Origin: DTU053 sp012520115
Lineage (GTDB): Bacteria > Bacillota > Clostridia > Oscillospirales > Acutalibacteraceae
NCBI GenBank assembly: GCA_050953725.1
Contig: JBMNNB010000001.1
Location: 310,001 to 374,000, forward strand
DNA length: 64,000 nucleotides
Reading direction: 5' to 3'
Part shown: positions 51,652-60,781 of the stretch, piece after piece
Numbering within the stretch: the first letter of the stretch is position 1
Layout: each line of letters opens with the position of its first letter
Translations under genes and position numbers: made by a program
Notes under the pieces: model-generated
Seen by the model: only the letters and a program-made list of their open reading frames with translations
Database searches by the model: none
Told to the model about the DNA's origin: nothing

Positions 51652-53220
51652 TTACTCCGATTCTGTCTTTGGGAAGGTAAGTTCGATTGTCCCGCCCTCA
51701 GATGTAATATTAAAGTCCTTATCTATTCTGCCCAACAAGGCTTTAACCTTGTATTCAAAGCCTCTGTGTGTAAGCTGTACCTCATTACCTTTCACCGCAG
51801 CCTCAGGCAGCCCCTTTGCCTTGCGGTTAAGCTTCGTGCAGAGCTTAAAGTTCTTGTCAGCGGTGATTCTGATTTTGTCCTCACACAGACAAAAGCTCAA
51901 ATTGCCGATTTCTGTTCCGGCAAATACAACCTCAGCAATGCCGTCCTTCTCCGAATATTTCATATCCGTAAAAGTCAAAGGAGAATCCCCGCCGTCTGCT
52001 TTGCAGGGATAAAGCCCCGCACGTACCTTGTTTCCGCTCCACCTGTTGCCGTCCATTACGGGCAGGTTATCAAACTGCAAAAAGTCTTCAGTGCAGACCT
52101 CATCCCGATAGCGCTCGGGGTAGTCCTCGTTAAAAACATAAATGTCCCTTATCCAGAACGTCTTTTTGTCCGCATAGAGGTTTATCCTGTAATTTTTGCA
52201 GTTAAACCATACGGAGCGTTTGTCCGTTTTAAGCCAGTCGCTATATGCGGTAACGGCAGATGCAGGTGTCATGGGGAATGTGCTTTTATACCATCTTCCC
52301 GTCTCTCCGAGGGTCTCTATTTCAAGCCTGCCCTGCTCTTGAAGCTCCTTCAGCTTCTTGAACTGATAGGCGAGTCCGTCCTTCATGCTGTCCCAGCCGA
52401 AGCTGTTTTCCTGTCCCACCTGCGTATAGCCGAAGCTCAGGCAGTCCCCGTTAAAGTTTGTGTCAAGATACCAGTCCACCCAGACAGGCTCTCCGCCGCC
52501 TCCGCCTGTGCCCGTATAAACCGGCTCAAGGGTCACGACAGACTGCCGCTCGCTTGCTCCCGTATTTAAGTCAAGCCCCACATCGTACTGATAAATCGGG
52601 TCGGAGCCGAGCATTCTGAAAACCGGTACATTTATCTGCTGTTTTTCAGTCGAAGCAGGGCAGTAGACGTTCTTCGCCGAAGGATAATAGCCCTGATTAT
52701 AATACCCGCCCCAAAGGGTATAGCCGTCGGTGCCCCATTGCTCCTTGCAGTTGCAGGCGGCGTCAAGACCGTACTTGTCATTTAAGTATTTCAGCGTGTG
52801 AGCGTCAAAGGCCCATGAGCCCATAACCTTAGGATAGCAGCCGAAGACCGCCTTGAAATCCTCCATTATTATATCCGCCATAAGCTCCCTTTGCTTTAAG
52901 GTATAGCCGACGGAAAAGCCGCAGTGAGCATGCCAGTCCCAGGGGAACCTGCCCGTCCACTTTATCCCTGCCTTCTTTGTCAGCGGCTCCACGATTTCGA
53001 GCCAGATGCCAAGCTCAAACTGTTCTGAGTCAAGCTCTTTAAGAATATCCTGATACACGGGTTCAATAAGCGCATCATACTGCAAAAGAAAGGTACCCTT
53101 AAAGCCGTAGGCCTTTAAAAGCTCAATCTGCTTTAAGACCGGGGTCACAAGGTCGGTTTCGACACGAGGCTCCACAGCCCTTATAAAGTTTATTATATTT
53201 ACTATCTGTCTTTTCATACA
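51652..53220 (-). CDS. Uncharacterised 522-aa protein with a deacetylase/GH-like barrel start
   Basis: A soluble protein with no signal peptide. ATG 53220 with GAGGACTGT upstream is preferred; the frame extends to 53280 without a site. The N-terminus, IINFIRAVEPR and then LLKAYGFKGTFLLQYDALIEP, resembles the first strands of polysaccharide-deacetylase or GH57/GH38-type barrels, where an acidic or histidine cluster would bind metal (DWHAHCGFSVGYT at about 107, WAFDAHTLKYL near 145). The C-terminal ~150 residues look beta-rich. I cannot name the family. It lies 3 nt from thiI but has no evident link to sulfur transfer. Confidence 0.7.
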   Translation of the reverse strand, partial: CMKRQIVNIINFIRAVEPRVETDLVTPVLKQIELLKAYGFKGTFLLQYDALIEPVYQDILKELDSEQFELGIWLEIVEPLTKKAGIKWTGRFPWDWHAHCGFSVGYTLKQRELMADIIMEDFKAVFGCYPKVMGSWAFDAHTLKYLNDKYGLDAACNCKEQWGTDGYTLWGGYYNQGYYPSAKNVYCPASTEKQQINVPVFRMLGSDPIYQYDVGLDLNTGASERQSVVTLEPVYTGTGGGGGEPVWVDWYLDTNFNGDCLSFGYTQVGQENSFGWDSMKDGLAYQFKKLKELQEQGRLEIETLGETGRWYKSTFPMTPASAVTAYSDWLKTDKRSVWFNCKNYRINLYADKKTFWIRDIYVFNEDYPERYRDEVCTEDFLQFDNLPVMDGNRWSGNKVRAGLYPCKADGGDSPLTFTDMKYSEKDGIAEVVFAGTEIGNLSFCLCEDKIRITADKNFKLCTKLNRKAKGLPEAAVKGNEVQLTHRGFEYKVKALLGRIDKDFNITSEGGTIELTFPKTESE

Positions 53221-53285
53221 GTCCTCATATCTTTTATTATCGTCAAAGAACAATATACAATTAATTGATTTAACTTGCAAGTGTG

Positions 53286-53322
53286 GCTAAAAATAAAAAA
53301 CCTGCTATTATTATAGCAGGTT
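53286..53322 (-). terminator. Terminator of the cysteine desulfurase gene
   Basis: AAAACCTGCTAT/ATAGCAGGTTTT stem with a 4-nt loop; the minus strand continues TTTTTTAT. It separates the desulfurase from the two genes downstream, so thiI is not simply co-transcribed with it. Confidence 0.8.
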
Positions 53323-53329
53323 TTGTTTC

Positions 53330-54457
53330 TCATCGTCTTAAGCGTTGTGTTGCTTCCTCAATCGCCTTTGCGGTTTCAAACATTTCGTTTTCGGTGTTAA
53401 AGCGGGAAAGGCTTATTCTGATAGCCGAGTCGACTATTGACGGGGGCAGTCCCATTGCGGTCAGTACCTCGCTTCTCTTGCCCTTTTTGCATGCAGAGCC
53501 GGCGGAAACATATATGCCTTTATCCGAAAGGAAGTTCACAAGCACCTGCGAGGGTATGCCCTTGACCGAGAGATTCAGTATATACGGCAGAGCATTCTCC
53601 GGGGAGTTAAAGAACACGCCCTTTATTTTTGAGAGCTCATAACGTAGAATCTTATTAAGATTTGCTGCCTTCATCAGATTCAGCTCAATGTCTCCCAATG
53701 CCCTTACAGCCGCGCCGAAGCCCACTATGGCCGGCATTGCCTCGGTTCCCGGGAACATTGCCTTCTCCTGACCGCCGCCGAAGCTGATTGGAGTAATACC
53801 CGCGCCCTTTCTTACATACAATGCACCGACACCCTTCGGACCGTGCAGCTTGTGAGCGCTCATGCTCATAAGGTCTATTCCGCTCCTTGCGGGGTTCAGC
53901 CTAAGCTTTCCGAAGGCCTGTACCGCATCGACATGTAAAAGTGCGTGGGAGCCGGCAGCCCTGATGGCAGCGGCGGCCTGTTCGGTTTTGTAAATAGTGC
54001 CGACCTCGTTATTCACGGCCATGATGCTTACAAGAATGGTGCTTTTGTCAACGGACTCATACAGCTCGTCAACATCAAAGTCCCCGTTTTTGTCCGCTTT
54101 GAGCCTTACGACCTTATAGCCCTGTGAATCGAGCACCCTTATGGGCTCTTTTACGCTCGGATGCTCCACCGAGGTGGTGACTATCTTGTTTCCGAACCTC
54201 TTGCCCTTGTTCACAGCGCCGAAAATCGCCGTGTTGTTGGACTCTGTGCCGCCGTGGGTAAAAAATATCTCCTCACTGTTCACACCTAAAAGCCCCGCAA
54301 TGCTGCCCCTTGCGTCCTCAAGCAGCCGCCTTGCCTCAATGCCCTTTTTGTGAATGGATGAGGGGTTACCGTAAAATTCGGTCATAGCCGAGTAAGCAGC
54401 CTCGGCAGCATCTCTGCATACAGCGGTAGTCGCACTGTTATCAAGATATATATCCAA
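53330..54457 (-). CDS. Cysteine desulfurase (NifS/IscS family)
   Basis: A 375-aa PLP enzyme that takes sulfur from cysteine as a persulfide. It starts DIYLDNSATT. THGGTESNN lies near 70, the PLP lysine is in SMSAHKLHGPKGVGALY (about 201), and the persulfide-forming Cys is in VSAGSACKKGKRS (about 322), with the longer loop typical of NifS/IscS-type enzymes. It is the likely sulfur donor for ThiI. GGAGGG precedes the ATG. Confidence 0.94.
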   Translation of the reverse strand: MDIYLDNSATTAVCRDAAEAAYSAMTEFYGNPSSIHKKGIEARRLLEDARGSIAGLLGVNSEEIFFTHGGTESNNTAIFGAVNKGKRFGNKIVTTSVEHPSVKEPIRVLDSQGYKVVRLKADKNGDFDVDELYESVDKSTILVSIMAVNNEVGTIYKTEQAAAAIRAAGSHALLHVDAVQAFGKLRLNPARSGIDLMSMSAHKLHGPKGVGALYVRKGAGITPISFGGGQEKAMFPGTEAMPAIVGFGAAVRALGDIELNLMKAANLNKILRYELSKIKGVFFNSPENALPYILNLSVKGIPSQVLVNFLSDKGIYVSAGSACKKGKRSEVLTAMGLPPSIVDSAIRISLSRFNTENEMFETAKAIEEATQRLRR

Positions 54458-54605
54458 AGGTTATCCCTCCAAGTAACTTTTTTATACCTTGTTATAATCT
54501 CAGAAATCATACATTATATTATACTGCCGAAGACTGATTTGTGCAATTAAATGAGAGGACGGCAAAATAATAATTTCTATGCAAGACTCTGAAAAAGGTG
54601 ACTGT

Positions 54606-55670
54606 ATGAGTGAAAAAAATTTATCTCTTTTTAATATCGGGCAGTCCTTAGACAATATTGCAAACATCGACCCGAGGGGTTATGGGGTCTGCAATATTCT
54701 TTATGCAGCAGCAAGAGAAAGGGCAAAGTCACCCCTTTGCACAAAAGGGGCCAAGCTGATTATTGACAGTATTGCCCCAAAGGGTTTAGTATATATCGTG
54801 TCGGGCTTTGTATTGCCCGGCTGCGAAAAGGCGGAAACCGACGGTCTTATAGGCGCTGTGCTTTTGTCAAGGGCTTTGAGCCGTGAATTTTGCGCAAGGC
54901 CTGTTATTATTTGCCCCGCAGAGGGCATACGGGCCGTAAAAGCCATGGCCGACAAAGCAGGCCTTACGGTCACCGAAACTGTCGATGGATTTTCAGATAA
55001 CCCGTCCTTAGCCGTCATAGAGTTTACAAAGGACGAAAGCAGGGCTTTTGCTGAGGCCGAAAGCCTTATAGAAAAAGAGCTGCCCTCTCTTGTCATCAGC
55101 ATAGAAGCCCCCGGAGCTAATGAACAAGGGCAGTACCACAGCGCAAAGGGAATCAATATTACGCACTTAGAAGCTAAAAGCGATATTCTCTTTGAGCTGT
55201 TGCAAAAAAGGGGAGTCCCTTCACTTTCAATCGGCGATTTAGGCAACGAAATCGGTATGTCCGCAATAAAAGACAGTATCGTCAGATACATAAAAGGTGC
55301 TGGATTAAAGGGCTGCCTGTGCGGCTGTGACAGCGGCATAAGAGCAAGAACGGCAGCGGATGTTATTATCACCGCCACCGCCTCAGACTGGGGAGTATAC
55401 GCCCTGATTTCCGCTTTAGCCTTCATTCGGGGCAATAAGGAGCTTATCCCGTCGGGGGAAGAGCTTTGCTCACTGCTTAATACAGCCGTAGATAACGGCC
55501 TTACGGACATGTGCGGCGAAGCAATCCCCGCCATAGACGGCTTCTCTATGAAGCTCAATTCCGCCGTGATAAATCTTATGAAGGAGTGCGTAAGCCACGC
55601 CCTCGACAATGAAGGAGAGTACGAATACTGGTTCGACGGCTCTGTAAAAAGCGGCTATTTCAATTTCTGA
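54606..55670 (+). CDS. DUF4392 protein (D-glutamate cyclase-like)
   Basis: A protein of about 354 aa. ATG 54606 is chosen because AAAGGTGA precedes it closely; an in-frame ATG at 54579 lacks a site. Features fitting the DUF4392 / glutamate cyclase-like family are VYIVSGFVLPGC with ETDGLIGA near 70-85, EAPGANEQGQYHSAKG near 177, and GDLGNEIGMSAI near 217 (family GDGGNEIGMG). Mammalian relatives open D-5-oxoproline; the bacterial role is not known. It stands just upstream of alr, so a link with D-amino acids is conceivable (inference only). Confidence 0.75.
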   Translation: MSEKNLSLFNIGQSLDNIANIDPRGYGVCNILYAAARERAKSPLCTKGAKLIIDSIAPKGLVYIVSGFVLPGCEKAETDGLIGAVLLSRALSREFCARPVIICPAEGIRAVKAMADKAGLTVTETVDGFSDNPSLAVIEFTKDESRAFAEAESLIEKELPSLVISIEAPGANEQGQYHSAKGINITHLEAKSDILFELLQKRGVPSLSIGDLGNEIGMSAIKDSIVRYIKGAGLKGCLCGCDSGIRARTAADVIITATASDWGVYALISALAFIRGNKELIPSGEELCSLLNTAVDNGLTDMCGEAIPAIDGFSMKLNSAVINLMKECVSHALDNEGEYEYWFDGSVKSGYFNF

Positions 55671-55731
55671 AACGGAAGTGTTGTGAAGGAATCCTGCTTT
55701 TATTCAATTACACTCAAAGGGAGATAATCTA

Positions 55732-56886
55732 ATGAAAAAATACAGGCGTATATGGGTTGAAGTAGATTTAGACGCCTTGCATCATAACCTCAATGAGGCT
55801 AAGAGAGTATCAAAGGGAGCAAAAATCCTCGCAGTGGTCAAGGCCGACGGCTACGGTCACGGCGCCGTGGAGGTAGCAAAGGCAATTCAGGACGAGGCTG
55901 ATTATTTCGGAGTCGCACTGATTGACGAGGCCTTACAGTTAAGACGCCACGGAGTCGAAAAGCCCATACTCATCTTAGGCTACACCTCACCCGCACAGTA
56001 TGAAACACTGATAAACGCTGACATTACACAGGCAATTTTCTCGGTTGAGAGCGCAAGGGAGCTTTCAAACACCGCCGTCAGAATGGGCAAAGCCGCAAAG
56101 GTTCATGCGGTCGTGGATACGGGCATGTCCCGCATAGGCTTCCCCGCCGAAAGGGAAAGCGTCGACATAATCAAATGGATGAGCACCCTGCCGGGCATAG
56201 AGCTTGAAGGCATTTTCAGCCACCTTGCCCTTGCGGATGCAAAAGATAAAACCGTGGACAATATGCAGCTTAATAAATTCAAATTCGTGCTCAGTGAGCT
56301 TGAAAAAAGCGGCGTGAACATACCCATAAAGCACATCTCAAACTCCGCTGCGGTAATAGACTCGGACTATCCCTTCGACATGGTGCGCTGCGGAATCATG
56401 CTCTACGGCATGTACCCCTCCGAGGAGGTAAACAAGTGCTCGGTGGATTTAAAGCCCGTAATGTCGCTTAAAAGCAGCGTCATTCAGATAAAGACCTTAG
56501 GCCCCGGCGTGGGCGTCAGCTACGGCCATACCTATGTGACCCAGAAGGAGACGAGAATAGCCACAGTTTCCGCAGGCTACGGCGACGGCTACCCGAGAGC
56601 CCTGTCCTCGAAAGGCCGTGTGATTATAAACGGCCAGTACGCCCCGATAATAGGCAGAGTATGTATGGATATCTTCATGGTCGATATTACCCACATCGAG
56701 GGCGTTGAGATTGAGACACCCGTAATCCTAATAGGCAGGGACGGAGATAAGGTAATCACAGCCGAGGAAGTAGGCGAGCTTGCCGACACCTTTAATTATG
56801 AGATTGTCTGCTCCGTTTCAAGACGTGTGCCGAGAATTTACTTAAAGGATTCAGTTGAAGTCAGCGAGTACACTGCCTTTGAATAA
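55732..56886 (+). CDS. alr: Alanine racemase
   Basis: A 384-aa PLP enzyme that makes D-alanine for peptidoglycan. The PLP lysine is in AVVKADGYGHGA (Lys37) and the second catalytic base, Tyr, in GVSYGHT (about 264). The C-terminal domain holds GRVCMDIFMVD. AAAGGGAG precedes the ATG, and the gene ends before a strong hairpin. Confidence 0.97.
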   Translation: MKKYRRIWVEVDLDALHHNLNEAKRVSKGAKILAVVKADGYGHGAVEVAKAIQDEADYFGVALIDEALQLRRHGVEKPILILGYTSPAQYETLINADITQAIFSVESARELSNTAVRMGKAAKVHAVVDTGMSRIGFPAERESVDIIKWMSTLPGIELEGIFSHLALADAKDKTVDNMQLNKFKFVLSELEKSGVNIPIKHISNSAAVIDSDYPFDMVRCGIMLYGMYPSEEVNKCSVDLKPVMSLKSSVIQIKTLGPGVGVSYGHTYVTQKETRIATVSAGYGDGYPRALSSKGRVIINGQYAPIIGRVCMDIFMVDITHIEGVEIETPVILIGRDGDKVITAEEVGELADTFNYEIVCSVSRRVPRIYLKDSVEVSEYTAFE

Positions 56887-56911
56887 TTGCAAAAGAATGA
56901 ACGAATTGCAG

Positions 56912-56941
56912 AGCCGCTTGAGGTTATCCTCAGGCGGCTCT
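56912..56941 (+). terminator. Strong hairpin after alr
   Basis: GAGCCGCTTGAGG-TTAT-CCTCAGGCGGCTC, 13 pairs with one T-G, but no T-run follows. It may stabilise the alr mRNA end or work with other factors. Confidence 0.55.
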
Positions 56942-57039
56942 GTGGTATGGTTGAAATGATATTGTATAGTTTTATCTAATGGGCTTCGTCAGGGCAGCTC
57001 TTTTAACAGGGCCGCCCCGAAGCCGATTCAAGCGAGGTC

Positions 57040-57792
57040 TTACTGATAATCCATCACTCTTGCCCAGTTAAGCAGGAATTCACGTTCCTCCGGCTTGCCC
57101 TTGACAAGCTGCGAAGCCGCAACAATGGGTATCCACTTCTGAACATACTGCTTTGCGGTGTCGCTTTTTTGGCAGAAGAGCTTCAGGTACTCCTCAGCAG
57201 CCTGAATATTGCCGCTGAGGCTGAACAGCAGATATGTCCTTGCAGCGTCTGCGGAGGCGTTGCCCTGCGTGGCGTGTGCCCAGTCAATCACAAATGGCGT
57301 GCCGTCGTTTTCACGGATAATAACATTGCTGGGGTTAAAGTCGCCGTGACAGACCTTGTTGTGCTTCGGCATTGAATCAAGTCGGGTGTGAAGCTCATAG
57401 CGGGTCGTGGCGTCAAGGCTTGACTCGGAGATTTTTCTGTTCATTTTATCCTTGAGCTTTCCGAGCAGCGGAGCACGGCGGGAGTGAATATCAAGCTGAA
57501 TATCCACAAACTGATTGAGGTATTCATTGAACTTGTCCGGGTTCTTGTCCATAAGCTGCTGCAAGGTCGGTCCGGGAATGTAGTCGGACACGATAGCCCA
57601 CTTTCCGTCAATCTTCAGAACCTCCTGAACCTTCGGGATATTAAGCCCCGTCTCCTCAACCCTTGCCTGATTCAGAGCCTCGTTCAGAACATCCGACTTT
57701 GAGTAATCCTCGTTAAAGACCTTTATCACACGGTCACCGTCTTTATAAACTGTTTTAGATGTGCGGACTGCAATTATTGTATCAAGCTTCAT
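57040..57792 (-). CDS. Aminoglycoside phosphotransferase-like kinase
   Basis: A 250-aa protein-kinase-fold phosphotransferase. The catalytic loop is VCHGDFNPSNVII (about 147) and the metal-binding Asp is in VIDWAHATQGN (about 170), the APH/choline kinase pattern. The short N-lobe has RVIKVF with the ATP-site Lys. The substrate is unknown; resistance should not be assumed. It lies between alr and adhE, downstream of adhE on the same strand with a 56-nt gap. Confidence 0.85.
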   Translation of the reverse strand: MKLDTIIAVRTSKTVYKDGDRVIKVFNEDYSKSDVLNEALNQARVEETGLNIPKVQEVLKIDGKWAIVSDYIPGPTLQQLMDKNPDKFNEYLNQFVDIQLDIHSRRAPLLGKLKDKMNRKISESSLDATTRYELHTRLDSMPKHNKVCHGDFNPSNVIIRENDGTPFVIDWAHATQGNASADAARTYLLFSLSGNIQAAEEYLKLFCQKSDTAKQYVQKWIPIVAASQLVKGKPEEREFLLNWARVMDYQ

Positions 57793-57848
57793 TTGATTCT
57801 GTCCTTTCTAAAGCTATTTCAAGACTTATGCCTTCATCTCAGATTAAA

Positions 57849-60452
57849 CTATTTACCGTAATAGGCGTTAAGGTAAAGCTCTCTGATTTCGCTTATAAGC
57901 GGGTATCTCGGGTTTGCGCCCGTGCACTGGTCGTCAAAGGCCTGCTCGCTCATCTCGTCGAGCTTTTCGAGGAAGTCCTTCTCCTCAATGCCGTATTCCT
58001 TAATGGACTTTTTAATGCCGACAGACTCTTTAAGCTCTGCGATTGCCTTAATGAGCCTTTCGAGCTTCTCCTCGTTTGTCTTTCCGCCAAGGCCTAAATA
58101 GTCTGCGATTTCGGCATACCTTGCGAGAGCCTGCGGGTGGTCATACTGCGGGAAGGTGCCCATCTTTACGGGTGCTTCGCTTGCGTTAAAGCGGATGACC
58201 TCATTAATCATAAGTGCGTTTGCAACGCCGTGGGGCAGGTGGAAGTATGCGCCCAGCTTGTGAGCCATCGAGTGGCAGATTCCGAGGAAGGCGTTTGCGA
58301 AGGCCATACCCGCAAGGGTTGCGGCGTTTGCCATTTTGTCTATTGCTTCGGGGTCCTTGCCACCGTTTTTGTAAGAGCGGGGCAGATAGTCGAATACCAT
58401 CTTAATGGCCTTGAGTGCGGGGCCGTCCGTGTAGTCAGTTGCCAGCATTGAAGCATAGGCTTCAACTGCGTGTGTCAGAACATCTATGCCGGAAGCAGCC
58501 GTAAGTCCTTTCGGCATATTCATCATAAGGTTCGGGTCGACGATTGCCATATCGGGCATAAGTTCGTAGTCTGCAAGGGGATATTTCACGCCAGTCTTTT
58601 CGTCCGTGATAACTGCGAAGGGCGTAACCTCCGAGCCTGTACCTGCCGTTGTGGGGATAGCGATGAAATAAGCCTTTTCGCCCATCTTCGGGAAGTCGTA
58701 AACCCTCTTTCGGATATCCGCAAAGCGCATCGCCATGTCCTCAAAGTCTGCGTCCGGATGCTCGTAAAGCACCCACATAATCTTCGCAGCGTCCATCGGT
58801 GAGCCTCCGCCGAAGGCTATTATGCAGTCGGGCTCGAAATCCCTCATGGCCTTTGCGCCCTCTCTTGCGCATTCGAGTGTCGGGTCGGGAGCTACATCAA
58901 AGAAGGTCGTATGGACAACGCCCATCTCGTCGAGCTTATCAGCGAGCTGCTTTGTGAGTCCGTTTTTGTAAAGGAAGTGGTCTGTTACGATAAATACTCG
59001 TCTTTTGCCGAGAACATTCTTAATCTCATCGAGAGCAACCGGCAGGCAGCCCCTCTTAATATATACCTTATCGGGAGTTCTGAACCAGAGCATATTTTCT
59101 CTCCTCTCGGCAACAGTCTTGATATTTATAAGGTGCATAACTCCGACATTTTCGGAGACCGAGTTGCCGCCCCATGAGCCGCAGCCCAGTGTCAGCGAGG
59201 GAGCGAGCTTAAAGTTGTAAAGGTCGCCTATGCCGCCGTGAGAAGACGGAGTATTGATAAGAACACGGCAGGTCTTCATTGCGCTCTCGAACTTGGCAAT
59301 CTTCTCATTCTCGCTGTATGCGTCAATAAACAGTGAGGATGTGTGACCGAGTCCGCCGTCTTCTATAAGGTGAGCCGCCTTGTCTATTGCCTCGTCAAAG
59401 TCCTTTGCCTTATACATGGCAAGCACGGGGGAGAGTTTTTCGTGTGCAAATTCCTCTGAAAGCTCAACGCTCGTGACCTCACCTATAAGGATTTTCGTAT
59501 CCTCGGGAACATTAATGCCGGAAAGCTCGGCGATTCTGTATGCTGTCTGACCGACTATCTTTGCATTGAGTGCGCCGTTTATTATAATTGTCTTTCTTAC
59601 CTTGTCAAGCTCGTCGCCCTTTAAGAAATAGCAGCCTCTTTTAATAAATTCGTCCTTGACTGCCTTATAGACCTTGTCGAGCACAATAACAGCCTGCTCG
59701 GAGGCGCAGATCATGCCGTTGTCAAAGGTCTTTGAAAGGATGATGGAGTTTACTGCAAGCTTTATGTCTGCGCTGTCGTCAATAATTGCGGGAGTGTTGC
59801 CGGCGCCGACGCCGATTGCGGGCTTGCCTGAGGAATAAGCCGCCTTGACCATGCTCGGGCCGCCTGTTGCGAGAATCAGGTCTGCCTCTCTCATAACGAA
59901 GTTTGTAAGCTCAAGGGAGGGAACATCTATCCAGCGGATAATGCCTTCGGGTGCGCCTGCCTTGACAGCTGCCTCAAGGATTATCCGGGAGGCTTCAATC
60001 GTGCAGTTCTTTGCCCTCGGGTGGGGGCTTATTATAATGCCGTTTCTTGTTTTAAGTGCCAGCAGCGCCTTAAAAATCGCCGTTGAGGTGGGGTTGGTTG
60101 TGGGGATGACCGCTGCGATAACGCCCACAGGCTCCGCTATTTTCTTAATACCGTAGGACTTATCCTCCTCGATAACTCCGCAGGTCTTAGTATCCTTATA
60201 AGCATTGTAGATATATTCCGAAGCATAGTGGTTCTTGATAACCTTATCCTCGACTACGCCCATGCCGGTCTCCTTAACCGCCATTTTCGCAAGTGAAATC
60301 CTTGCCTTGTTTGCGGCGGTGGCGGCTGCGAGGAAGATTTTATCAACCTGCTCCTGAGTGTACTGTGCGAAAACCCTCTGGGCTTCTCTTATTTCCGAGA
60401 ATGCCTTACCAAGTGTTTCGACGCTGTCAACAATCTTGTACTCTTTGTTCAT
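57849..60452 (-). CDS. adhE: Bifunctional acetaldehyde-CoA / alcohol dehydrogenase
   Basis: An 867-aa two-domain enzyme that reduces acetyl-CoA to acetaldehyde and then ethanol, regenerating NAD+ in fermentation; family members form spirosomes. The N-terminal aldehyde dehydrogenase domain (~1-440) has the catalytic Cys in GMICASEQAV (about 248). The C-terminal iron alcohol dehydrogenase domain (~455-867) has FGGGSPMDAAKIMWVLYEHP and the iron-ligand helix HSMAHKLGAYFHLPHG. ATG 60452 follows AAGGAG; an upstream in-frame extension to 60539 lacks a site. It is divergent from a LysR gene that may control it. Confidence 0.97.
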   Translation of the reverse strand: MNKEYKIVDSVETLGKAFSEIREAQRVFAQYTQEQVDKIFLAAATAANKARISLAKMAVKETGMGVVEDKVIKNHYASEYIYNAYKDTKTCGVIEEDKSYGIKKIAEPVGVIAAVIPTTNPTSTAIFKALLALKTRNGIIISPHPRAKNCTIEASRIILEAAVKAGAPEGIIRWIDVPSLELTNFVMREADLILATGGPSMVKAAYSSGKPAIGVGAGNTPAIIDDSADIKLAVNSIILSKTFDNGMICASEQAVIVLDKVYKAVKDEFIKRGCYFLKGDELDKVRKTIIINGALNAKIVGQTAYRIAELSGINVPEDTKILIGEVTSVELSEEFAHEKLSPVLAMYKAKDFDEAIDKAAHLIEDGGLGHTSSLFIDAYSENEKIAKFESAMKTCRVLINTPSSHGGIGDLYNFKLAPSLTLGCGSWGGNSVSENVGVMHLINIKTVAERRENMLWFRTPDKVYIKRGCLPVALDEIKNVLGKRRVFIVTDHFLYKNGLTKQLADKLDEMGVVHTTFFDVAPDPTLECAREGAKAMRDFEPDCIIAFGGGSPMDAAKIMWVLYEHPDADFEDMAMRFADIRKRVYDFPKMGEKAYFIAIPTTAGTGSEVTPFAVITDEKTGVKYPLADYELMPDMAIVDPNLMMNMPKGLTAASGIDVLTHAVEAYASMLATDYTDGPALKAIKMVFDYLPRSYKNGGKDPEAIDKMANAATLAGMAFANAFLGICHSMAHKLGAYFHLPHGVANALMINEVIRFNASEAPVKMGTFPQYDHPQALARYAEIADYLGLGGKTNEEKLERLIKAIAELKESVGIKKSIKEYGIEEKDFLEKLDEMSEQAFDDQCTGANPRYPLISEIRELYLNAYYGK

Positions 60453-60528
60453 ATCTATTCTCCTTATCCGGTGAGAATTTGCAGTGCCGTGAAATAAGCT
60501 GTTTATCATCAATGACCGGTCTGAGTTT

Positions 60529-60642
60529 TGAGGCCTCATAAGGAACTTTTTTCCTCATTTACAGTTTATCATTGCCCCTATATGCCGGCAATTATAAATA
60601 TGGAATATAGATATTCCTTTATCGATATACGTTTATCGATAT
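60529..60642. promoter_or_regulatory. Palindromes and direct repeat in the adhE-lysR spacer
   Basis: Three elements lie between the divergent genes: TGAGGCCTCA (60529-60538), the perfect repeat GGAATAT-AG-ATATTCC (60602-60617), and TTTATCGATAT twice with a 14-bp step (60618-60628 and 60632-60642). Divergent LysR promoters commonly carry such sites. No Rex-like TTGTGAAATAATTTCACAA box was found. Confidence 0.55.
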
Positions 60643-60666
60643 TGTTAGATATATTTAGATTTTCTG

Positions 60667-60694
60667 TTGAAGTATTGTGCAAAAATGCTATAAT
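60667..60694 (+). promoter_or_regulatory. Promoter of the lysR gene
   Basis: TTGAAG (60667-60672), a 16-bp spacer and TATAAT (60689-60694), about 85 nt before the ATG. Confidence 0.65.
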
Positions 60695-60781
60695 ACCAAT
60701 AACGAAATAAAAAGCAGCACCTTTAATATATGAATCAGGTTATGAATTATCCGGAAGTCTATCCCTAAAAGGGAGGTAAAC

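Noticed and set aside
51766..52569. 267-aa plus-strand open frame
   Set aside because: It is antisense to the 522-aa gene, has no start context, and its composition is that of a shadow frame.
54701..55609. 302-aa minus-strand open frame
   Set aside because: It is antisense to the DUF4392 gene, with serine/arginine-rich composition typical of shadow frames and no ribosome binding site.
57040..57792. APH-like kinase considered as an antibiotic resistance gene
   Set aside because: The kinase motifs are generic to the superfamily, and neither context nor sequence points to a drug substrate.
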